A model generated the notes under the pieces. The model had not been told where the DNA came from and ran no database searches. It saw only the letters and a list, made by a program, of their open reading frames with translations. The translations under genes and the position numbers were made by a program. Below, one piece after another: positions 55,305-64,000 of a DNA stretch of 64,000 nt. Source of the stretch: Takakia lepidozioides (lineage: Eukaryota > Streptophyta > Takakiopsida > Takakiales > Takakiaceae). The stretch spans positions 6,014,001-6,078,000 of the forward strand of contig CM060731.1 in the NCBI GenBank assembly GCA_030704615.1. Direction: 5' to 3'. Each line of letters begins with the position of its first letter. Within the stretch, counting starts at the first letter, position 1.

Positions 55305-58300
55305 TCAGCTCAGCCAGCGTGCAACTCCATCTTCTTCGCCAACAGCCGCCAAAATCTCCATAGATACATTTAAAGTTACCTGCAATCCCCATGTCATGGT
55401 AAATTCAAGGAAACATTCTCCCGGAGCACATAGAGAGACAAAACATGTAACCTCCTCCCAACTTGCAGGATGGCGCATCTTGTCAGAAAGAAGACAAAAC
55501 AAAAGCAGCAGGTGTGAACTGCCTCATGGAGGACAACTCCAAGCTCTTTCATGACTATTAATACTTTAACAGCTGGTTCCTATTCAGTTATGGTGTAGGC
55601 CTTCTCCCTGTAGCCGAATGCAGAAGAGATACATGACAAATAAAGTAGCGTTCAGTTCAGAAGTCCCAATGCTTTTCCAATCCTTCTTAGTATTGCAACT
55701 CTTCAGCCCATAAAATACATAGAACACAAAGGATGAAAGGGCTTACAGAGCGGAATTTTCCATTTGTCAGACTGCAGCTGTCCAAAGTAGCACCTTCCAC
55801 AATCCAGCTCTCCCACATGTCGAAAGTGTGATTCACGAATACCAACTCTAACTTCTTATTTGCCTGCAATGTTACACAAGGGAAGGAAAGTTATGTCTCG
55901 AAGAGTGGGGGCGCCGGCTGAAGCTGGTGTACGTCTTCAAATCATAATGTCTGTAAGAAAGTAGAATAACATCCACCTGTCACCTTACATATATGTGACA
56001 CTAATAAATAATCCTGAACAACTTCAGAATCAAAGAAAGCATTTTCTGATACATCAATCCAAATATCTTGCCAGAAAAGGATTTATCATGTGACCGATGT
56101 CCTTAATGCCATCTGAACAGCACACTAAGTCACTCTGAAGCATAGCCCCCCTCTTCACCTTCTGCTAATACTAACAATGACCCTTGGCTAAGAAGAGTTG
56201 ACCTGAAGCAATTTGCCTCCTGCTGCTAATGACCGTAATCCAATGCGTTCCTGCACAAATGACAAGGCAGTCCAACACCTCTGAGACAACCTTCAATGTG
56301 TGTGTGTGGAACAGTGTTTTTCTTTCTGGTGACAGACAAATAACTATGAGCCCAGCCGACAGCTGATGCAGTGGAGAGCAAGTTCTCACCCGATTTCGCA
56401 CTACAACCAGGAACTGTGCAGCAGGGTCTCTTGAAGTCACATCCATCATGCTGTCCAAGCACCAGCCACGGCCTGGGCCCCTCTGCCTTGCCACATAGTA
56501 ACCACCCCCAGCCTGTGCGTGCAAAGCAATCACCAGCCCCTCCTTTAGTTCGTCAATGGCTAATGCCTCTTTTGCCACCCCTCCTGCCTGCTCTTGCTCC
56601 CCACCAACAGAAAGAGGCTCAATGTCACCAATGCATTTGCTTTCTTCTGGTGAAGCGAAACGAGAATTCAAACTTCTAATACCATCCCTGCCGCTGATGC
56701 TTGTAGCATGGTCATCCCGTGGCAGTGCAACCCAATTGACCTCTCGGTCTTGCGCTATGGTATCCACTGATTGCTGAACCTTTCTTCGCCCAGATCGCTT
56801 TTTGCCCTTCTTTCCTGTTCCCCTGCCATGGTTTCCTCGCATGTCATGCTGCCCCGGTGCATGTTGCGGTAGCATGCATGGATCCTGAGCCTGGAAGAGC
56901 ATCTGTTTGTGCCGAAACTCCTGCCCCTGGGGAGCATCTCCCTTGCGCTGCTCAGAGTCTTTCCCACCTCTCATCAAGCTCTCTCTTTCTGGCTTGTCTT
57001 GGCATTCTTCTTGCCATGTAGCATCTTGCAGGTCGTCCTCATCATCAGAGGCAGCATTTGCAGGGATCACACCATCTAACAGAAACGAACGCAGTACAGC
57101 CACGACTTTGGCCCGAATCTCCATCCATACCTCCTCACTGTAGTCTGCACTGCGTGGAAGAATCAATACATTTGACATTTCCCTGACCTGTCACATACAT
57201 CCACACTTTCCAGCTTGTTAGACTGGAGGTGCACTAAACTATTCGACCGCATTTCACAGCTTTCAGGAAGACTCCATCCTGTGTTTTAGAAATGGCAGGG
57301 CCATGATGCCCATTATGAGCCAAACAGATTTTAGATAAGCCCTCCAGCAGCACACACGAATGAAAATGGATCTTCATGTTACTTCTGTGTTAAGTGTGTA
57401 TTGATAAATCAACTATGCCACCATCCTCTATCTCAACCCCTATACTCTCTGATCAGGTCGGAAGGCCACTACTTTTGGCTCCGAGTCACTATTGAAGTGG
57501 CAGTGCTAGTATCAGAGACTTACAAAATACACAGGTTAGGAGGTGCAGGCATACCCATGCTTCAAGCCATTGAGGGCCTTCGATACCATCAAGAGCACAG
57601 CCAGCAACTGTTCCCTCAATGAGGGCCTGCTTCAGTGCACAGTCATCTAGCAGGTGGCTGCTGCTGGTGTTCACGAGAAAAGCACCTGCCAACGGCCTCA
57701 TTCTTTATCAGAGGGCATCATTTCACATGAAACCACACTTTGTACACTTACACAGTAAGGATCCCTGGCACAAAAGGACATCACGCACATGGATTGCAAC
57801 AGAAGGAAGTGTATTGCCAGCATGTCTACATGAATGATGATGATGATGATGATGATGATAAACATCTATCTTGAACCTGTCATGAAGTTGTGAGCTTCCT
57901 CCTCATGACTGTCCGCTCAGAAGTGCATGAGTAGAAATATGTGCATGAATTGATATTTCCCATCATCCTAATCTTCGATCTAGACTTGGGCTGACAACAA
58001 TCTAGGCATGCACTTGTGAGCTTCTTTGTAGGTCTGTGCTCTATGCACTCTACCTTTCCATTCTAAATTTCTCTACCTCTGACAGCACTTATCCATGTAG
58101 ATAAGGCCAAACTTTCCAGGTAAGGGGCTTGCATTTTCATGTAAAGTGCTTACATGGTTTTCTACCTTTAAATGAACCCAGACAGCCCCATCACCTTCAG
58201 TCCCTGTCTAGCACTTTTAATCACTGCAGCATGTTGGGGACCAAGTCAACCACATGTCAAAGGATATATCACTGCTGATGCAATGTCTCTGCAACATAGA

Positions 58301-59996
58301 TGGAAGAGAGCAGTCAATTTTCTAAACCTTCAGCACTAGCATTTTATGGCCCTACTAACACACTAATAGTGATGTGCAGTTTTATATAGGGCCCACCCCC
58401 GAAAGGGGGCAGTAGTCGAAAGACGAAGTGGCTCTTAGTTACGCCGACCCGGCTGGCGTCTTCTCTCTCTCTCTCTGATGTGAAGTTGATCAAGACTGAC
58501 AATACATTAAATGTATCTGGCAGGCAGAAGCGCACCTGGCTTGATATACTGCAAGGTGTCTGCATTGATCAGCTGCACAGTGTCATTGGTAAGTGCACAA
58601 TGCAGTGTCACCATGTCACTGACCGATAGCAGGTCCTTCAGGCTCTCTACCTTCTTCACAGCTGAGGGAAATGCTCGCTTACCGCGGTGAGCTCCTTCTC
58701 TCTCCTGCATCAATGTAATGTCAGCTAAACCTCCTTTACAACAATTGCAAAAATGAGAATAAACATCCTACTATGCCAACACCCTGACAGATCTGGACTC
58801 ACCAAGAACCCAAAGGTGCCTGTTTGGCTGATATGACATTTAAATCAATGCTGGGAATAAGAAATCTGTTATCATATGCATGGAAACCCCAACTCCATGA
58901 CTTGTCATCTCTGGTTCTATCCTGATGGGAATCTAAGAAAAAAAACTTGCTATCAGATCCATTGCCAGTTTCAACTTTGAACAAGTTCTGCGAGGTTGTG
59001 GTGAGCTAAGATTGCAAGCCCTACAACCAAGCTGGCCCAAAACACAGCCGTGTGAATCAGGAAGGAATTGCTGCTGCAAACTATCTTTGAAGTGCATGCA
59101 AGCATTGTCTTGCAACGTTTTTGCAAGGTTTCACATTCATACATCGCAAACTGTACAGACGTTCATGTGTAACATCTACGATCTCAAGAGGGTGTTGCAC
59201 AAATGTTCCAAGCAAAGAACCAGAAGAACTAGGCACACCATATGAGGACAGTCATGACGCTGCAAGGAAGCGGGGAGGAATTGAGCCGTGTTACCTCCTC
59301 GGGGTCAAATGCGACGACCTTCATCTTGAAAGCGAGACCGCGACAAGCGACTGCACAAGCTGATGCCGATAATCCAACTATCCCAAGGACTAGGCCATGA
59401 CAGCGGCGCATCCCACGGCAAGCAGCATGCATAGTCCCCAGCCACCCGACACTGGCATACCCCTGGGCCGCTAGCACATGCGTGTGTCGCACCAGGCCCA
59501 ATAGTAAGGCCATAACAGTGTCAGCTACCTCCTCTGACCTCCCACTATCCACATGCAGCAGCTGAAGCCCTAAATCATTGGCAAGGGTCGAATCGACTGC
59601 CTTGTCCATGCTACTTAGACACAGAATCAGCTGCCAGGGCTGTAATCTCCGCTGTGCCACACGAGGCAGATATACGAGCGAATGCAACAGCACTGCTACT
59701 GCTGCCTCAATCTTGCCCTCTGCAACCTGTGCCAGCCCTACGTGTTCTACCGCAGCCACACCAGCCAACGCCTCCTCCTCTAATCGGCAATCCTCCAAGC
59801 AGTTCAGTGCTATCACCAGAGGTAGGCCGGATCCATCATTCTCATCTTTCTGATCTTTCTCTCGTATGCTCTCCGAGACAATGTTAAAATTGCTGCCCCC
59901 AGCATTTTGACCACTTACTCTACTCTTCTCACTCCCTTCTACCTCCATTTTGATAATAGACGGATTCTCAGTCGGGCTGTGGATCCCCTTACCCAT
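55305..59996 (-). CDS. AN: ANGUSTIFOLIA, plant CtBP/BARS-like protein
   Basis: About 663 residues; the Arabidopsis protein is about 636. AN influences cortical microtubule arrangement, cell shape and leaf form, and is related to animal CtBP and D-2-hydroxyacid dehydrogenases. Minus-strand exons: 59996-59295, 58704-58536, 57685-57555, 57187-56390, 55863-55747, 55379-55305; all phases join. Blocks: VIALNCLEDCRLEEEALAGV, LHSLVYLPRVAQRRL, DTVMALLLGLVRHTH, GMRRCHGLVLGIVG (the Rossmann-type GxVG), DMVTLHCALTNDTVQLINAD, GAFLVNTSSSHLLDDCALKQ, GCALDGIEGPQWLEAWV and NVLILPRSADYSEEVW. A basic KKGKKRSGRRK stretch that could be a nuclear signal follows, then RDPAAQFLVVVRNR, and the C terminus ends EDGVARWLS. 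The start at 59996 is preceded by an in-frame TAG. The N terminus is longer than the CtBP core and acidic. No lesion was seen. As in plant AN, the dehydrogenase catalytic residues are not evident. Confidence 0.95.
57834..57860. repeat. GAT trinucleotide microsatellite in AN intron
   Basis: Eight or so consecutive GAT units in the intron between the second and third AN coding exons. Confidence 0.9.
58403..58480 (+). repeat. Short dispersed repeat, copy 2, inside AN intron 2
   Basis: GGGGGCAGTAGTCG followed by AAGTGGCTCTTAGTTACGCC and a TC-rich tail matches the copy at 22214. It lies antisense to AN within the intron 57686-58535 and is preceded by TATATAGGG. Confidence 0.6.
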
Positions 59997-60849
59997 CTGC
60001 GCCTATTCAGCCTCTTTTAAAACCACAGGTCTCCAGTCACCCTCGCATATCAAGATAGTCCTGGCACAATGACAAGAGGAAATGGATCCATTGTGGTTCA
60101 CGCTTCGGTACGCTTCCAACATCGGGTATGTACTCACAGAGAAAAATCGGTGACGATAATCAACAAAACAACGATTATTGAAGACACGCACAACCACAAC
60201 CTTGGAAGAAAGAAAGTCTTCAGGATCACTGCGGCACAGGAAGGAAGAGAAACAGCGGAGGAAGGAAAACTGTGCAACTAGTGTAATCCAGGTTGTGAAT
60301 GCCGCAGGATTGCATGCAAAGAAGAGAAAGAATGCAGAGCTCCGTTCCGCAGCAGAGCATTGTCGATGAGGAGCGCGGGAAAGCTCCAGCCCCGCTATGG
60401 CCGCTTTGGGTTTTCCGTTTACAACACACAATCGTTAAGCGCCTTGCTTGTAGTTTCCGAACGTTTTTTCGCTTGGTAACGGACGCCCCCAGTGTTTGCA
60501 GCTTTGGCAACAACGAGAGTTTGAGGGACGGACGCCCGCAGTGTTTGCAGCTTTGGCACCAACGAGAGTTTGAGGCCTTCCGTGGCGCTGTCCACCCCCC
60601 TCCTACCCCTACATGCCACTTCACATCCTGTTCTCCCCACCTTCTACCGGTGTTTGGAAGGATGCTAACGTTTGACCATTGCAACAGGTTTAAAAAACAC
60701 ACCAACAGTCAGTAGCTGTGCACCGAGAGCCACCCGGATGATTCTAAGGTCAAATCCTGCTACCTTGATAGGTGTGGTATGTTCTTCTCCCCTTCCCTGG
60801 ACGGTGTCCCATGCCAAAGCCTTCACGGCGAGTTGAAAGAGGTTATTTT
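59997..60849 (-). promoter_or_regulatory. AN upstream region with a 49-bp tandem duplication
   Basis: Likely leader and promoter of AN on the minus strand. A 142-codon minus frame (60431-60003) directly upstream shows no domain and is probably leader sequence. From 60481 to 60575 a 49-bp unit beginning GGACGCCCSCAGTGTTTGCA is present twice in tandem with very few differences. The hAT element begins at 60850, so AN has less than 860 bp of non-transposon upstream sequence. Confidence 0.45.
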
Positions 60850-63800
60850 CAGTGTTGGGCGGTTACCCGCCTGGCCCCGGGTAACCGCCGGTTCCGGTTA
60901 TGTGGAACCGGACCGGAACCGGACCCGCCTGTGCAGAACCGGAACTGGAACCGGAAATTGGGGATTGTGTGGGAACCGGAACCGGTGGTTCCAGCTCCGA
61001 CCACATGTGTGGGAACGGGGTTTGGGGATTCTAAAGCGGTTCCGGCTCCGGTTCCACCCGTGGGCTGTAGGCCTAAGTGTCTCTACAACTTATCCAGCTC
61101 GCTCTCTCTCGCATACATCTTGCTCGCTACTCGAGTTGAGGTAAGGTTCGTGTTCCGTGTCTCCATCTCCTACTTTATTTGTTTGATTTCTCTCTCGCTC
61201 TCATTTCATCTCTATCTCCCTTCTCTTTTCCTCTTAGGTTGATTGATTTAATGTGTTGTTTGTTTCTTTTCTTCTCAGTTTATCACACAAGAGGGGGCTG
61301 ATCTCTCTTCTGCTGTTGTGGCAGGTGGTGGACACAAAGGGAGGGAGTGTGAGCAGGAGGGCCCTGCCAACCAGCCGTCGCTTGTTGATGGTGAGCAACC
61401 ATCATGTTCTTGTTTTTTTTTTAATTTTTTGGTTCAGCAGGGAGCTAATGGGCCCATGCTCTTGTATTGTGGTAAGTGGCGCATTGGAAGGAGGAAGTGT
61501 GAGCAGGAGGGCCCACGCAACCAGCCCCTTGTTGGTAAGCATCCACCACTTTTGATTATTTTACTGTTTTTAGCTTTAGTTCACCATGAAGCTAATCAGC
61601 CTCCTCCTTTTCTGCCATGGCAGGTGGTGTAGGAGGTAGGGAGGACGAGTAAGGAGGGCCCCACTTGCAACCAGCCCCCTTGGTCCATGGTAATCATTGA
61701 TCATCATTTTTTTTATTTTTTTATTTTTTTTTTTTTTTCTGTTTTCTTTGATGATATACCAAGGGACTGATAACCCCTTGCTCCACTATGGTAGATTTTA
61801 CATTGGAGGGAGCACAAGCAAGGAGGGCCCCGCCAACCAACCCACATTACCCACTAGTAAGTATCTTCCCTTTCTTTAAATTTTTTTAATTCTTGATACA
61901 ATTGGGGGTTGATAAGATAGCCCCTTTGGCTTCTGTTATGGCAGATTCTACATGAGAGGGAGGGAGCCCAAAGCAGGAAGGGACCTGCCAACCAGCCCCC
62001 ATTACCCGCTTGTAACTCCCTTTCATTGAGCTTTATTTTTTTAGTTGTTGGGCTGATTAGCCCATTGCTCTTGTGCTACGGCTGATCGTGCATGGGAGGG
62101 AAAGGAGGGCAAGTAGGAAGGCTTGCCAACCAGCCCCTCTTGCACCGCACATGTAAGCATCCCCCTTCATTTATTTTTTCCATAAAATTGGTATAGCAAG
62201 GGCTGATTAGCCGCTGCTAATGCAGATCTCACACACAAGAAGGAGGTCCAGTGCAAGTAAAAAAGCACGTCAACCAGCCCCTCTCATCTTGTAGTAAGCC
62301 CCCACCCTTTACCTTAGTTTTTTAATGTTATTCTTTCCAATGTGTGGTACAACAAAAGGCTGATTCGTCCTTCCTCATAGTGATATGTTGCACTCGGGAA
62401 GGGAGTATAAATAATAGGCCTCTTGACCCGCCAACCAGCCCCCATTACCCGCGTGTACTTCCCCTTCATTGTTCTTTATTTTTTTAATTATTTTAAGTTT
62501 GTGATATAAGAGGAGCTGATTAGCCCCTTGCTCTTTTGCTATTGTAGATCGTGCATGGGAGGGAAAGAGGGCAAGTAGGGAGGCCTGCCAACCAGCCCCC
62601 GTTCCACCACACATGTAAACATGCCCCTAATTCAATGTTGCATATTTTTTTTTCCCCAGAAAATTGGCATAGCAAGGGGCTGATCAGCCCCCTACTCTGT
62701 TGCTATGTAGATCACACACAAGAAGGAGGAGTGTGAGTTTAGAGCCCGCTAACCAGCCCCCTCATCCTATGGTAAGCCCCCACCCTTTAATAGCTTAGTT
62801 TTTTATTTTATTTTTTCCAATGTGTGGTACAACAGAGGGATGATTTGCTCCTCCTCTCATAGTGAAAGTTTGAACTCGGAAAGGGGAGCACAAATATCAA
62901 GAAGGCTTGACAGCCAGCCCCTACCTCTTGTGGACAATCACCCCACTTTAAAGCTTCATAATTTTTAGTTATAACTCTTCATGTTGTGGTATAACAAGGA
63001 CTGATTTATTTATATGTGGTGAGGGCATTGCAGATCATTTCCCAAGGCATGAAGTAGCCAAGCTGACCACTGAAGCATAAGACTGGTCCACCCCCAACTT
63101 GCTAGGTAGTTTTTGTAATTTGAAAATGTAAATGTACATGTACTAGATAAAGAAAATAACGTAGATCTAAATGTAGGCCATGTATGTAACATTCAGCTCA
63201 ATATGAAATAATAAATTGAGCAGTGCGGTGTCTCTTCCCACACTTTCGTTTTGGCCAGCCATATACCATTCCAAACTTTTGTAAATATATGAATTGTGCA
63301 CAATTATTAAATGTCTTTTGGATTATTTGTTTGCATTGTTTTTACACAGGAGTTGTTCCACAAGCTTTTTATGTCATTGAGCCCAATATTTTCGATTAAC
63401 TAGAAAGAGAAGTTGTTCCTGACATCAATTTTGATAATGAGAGAGCTTTGGTGAAATGTCATGTTGCGGAGGATGCTCATCATGCAACCTCATTTACATC
63501 AGCTCCTCAAGCCTCGGCTGCAATGTCATGTTCCACAGTTTTACCATCACACACGGTGTTGGATGTGGAGGCGCAGCTCCCAGTACTTGAAAAACAACGG
63601 GATTTTTGGAAGCCCCACAATCGCACTGTTTCGACATGGGCATTCTATGCAACAAAAGACTCTGCTCCAGTGGACATAACAAATCCACAACAGATGAGGT
63701 GTGTTCTATGTCATCCTGTTGGTGTCACTCCTGCAAGCAAGAAGGGCATTGTGACCTATAACAAAACCAATGGTATCTCTGCCCTTCGAAAGCATGTGGA

Positions 63801-64000
63801 TTAAGAACATGACATTGTTTTTGCGTAGGTGGATTGAGAGGGAAAATGAATGACCTGAGAAGACCCGTACGCCAGCAAAAAATAAGCCCATCCCCACTCC
63901 TGGAAACATAGTTTTTTTTTTTTGGAGCTCCACTCCATACAACCAAAATGATGATCAACAGAAGCAGTTCAATGAGGATTTAGTCTTGTTCATTGCAAAG
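60850..64000 (+). mobile_element. hAT element, 5' part, decayed; continues beyond right edge
   Basis: Starts CAGTGTTGGGCGGTTACCCG at 60850, the same end as the 825-bp element at 33132, followed by the same GAACCGG-rich subterminal zone to about 61070. A long tandem array follows (61310-62940). From about 63350 a frame leads into a BED-type zinc finger: WAFYATKD, then MRCVLCHPVG and NGISALRKHV, followed by EHDIVF. At the right edge QFNEDLVLFIAK starts the next conserved hAT block. In-frame TAA codons at 63397 and 63802 (the second sits where a lysine is usual, just after the finger) show decay. The DUF659 and dimerisation domains would be to the right. The base context GTTATTTT (60842-60849) is the predicted 8-bp target duplication, whose partner should lie outside the window. 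Confidence 0.85.
61310..62940 (+). repeat. Tandem array of about eleven ~150-bp units
   Basis: Each unit has, in order, a T-rich stretch, GGCTGATTAGCCCCTTGCTC-like text, a TATGGCAG or similar AG site, a GA-rich GGGAGGGAG...AGGAGGGC block, CCAACCAGCCCC, and a GTAAG-like site. Eleven units span about 1.63 kb. Neighbouring units differ substantially. Blocks of three units repeat with about 455-bp spacing (GATCGTGCATGGGAGGGAAA at about 62085 and 62540), indicating higher-order expansion. The AG and GTAAG borders make the GA-rich segments look like small exons. Open frames across the array have no recognised domain. Confidence 0.8.

Noticed and set aside
60003-60431. 142-codon minus frame upstream of AN as an AN N-terminal extension
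   Set aside because: An in-frame TAG just before the AN ATG separates it, and there is no conserved sequence.
61253-61632. Open frames in the tandem array as genes
   Set aside because: They follow the repeat periodicity and change frame from unit to unit.

Overview
This window reads as nuclear DNA of a land plant. Five plant-type genes have introns with GT..AG borders (one is intronless), they sit in AT-rich, repeat-laden intergenic DNA, and the transposon remains are typical of plants (Ty3/gypsy, CACTA, hAT with BED and DUF659 domains, piggyBac-like). The gene sequences look like those of a seed-free plant such as a bryophyte, but that is an impression from remembered family sequences and not a placement.

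Layout. The left edge (1-1020, minus) is a Ty3/gypsy gag remnant. A transformer-2/SR45a-type splicing factor lies at 4420-7129 (plus; first coding exon not located). An LMBR1-like multi-pass membrane protein gene follows, with 13 exons from 8459 to 17864 (plus) and a foldback element in one intron. From 18 to 26 kb come repeats: one arm of a large dispersed inverted repeat, a CACTA tnp2 fragment, several minisatellites and a four-copy 69-bp array. An intronless CYP710A sterol C-22 desaturase (27135-28694, plus) sits between long direct repeats. From 29 to 41 kb the DNA is mostly empty and AT-rich, except for a hAT transposase fragment cleanly split by an 825-bp non-autonomous hAT element with an 8-bp target duplication.

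From 42.4 to 47.6 kb is a MAP65 microtubule-bundling protein gene (plus). As read, it carries a one-base frameshift, an in-frame TAG and a tandem duplication of part of one exon with its splice acceptor. A piggyBac-like transposase remnant (about 49.5-51.9 kb) is interrupted by a decayed Ty3/gypsy pol on the other strand. Next comes the second arm of the dispersed repeat, holding an extra 1.55 kb with its own minisatellite. An intact six-exon ANGUSTIFOLIA (plant CtBP/BARS-like) gene runs from 59996 to 55305 (minus). The right edge (60850-64000) is the 5' part of a decayed hAT element. Its terminal repeat matches the 825-bp element at 33 kb, and its 5' region is filled by a roughly 150-bp tandem array.

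The genes do not form a cluster. MAP65 and ANGUSTIFOLIA both belong to cell-shape and microtubule biology, but nothing in the sequence links them functionally. The most unusual material is structural: nested transposons, tandem arrays, duplicated exon pieces and gene-flanking repeats. No clearly new protein system was recognised.
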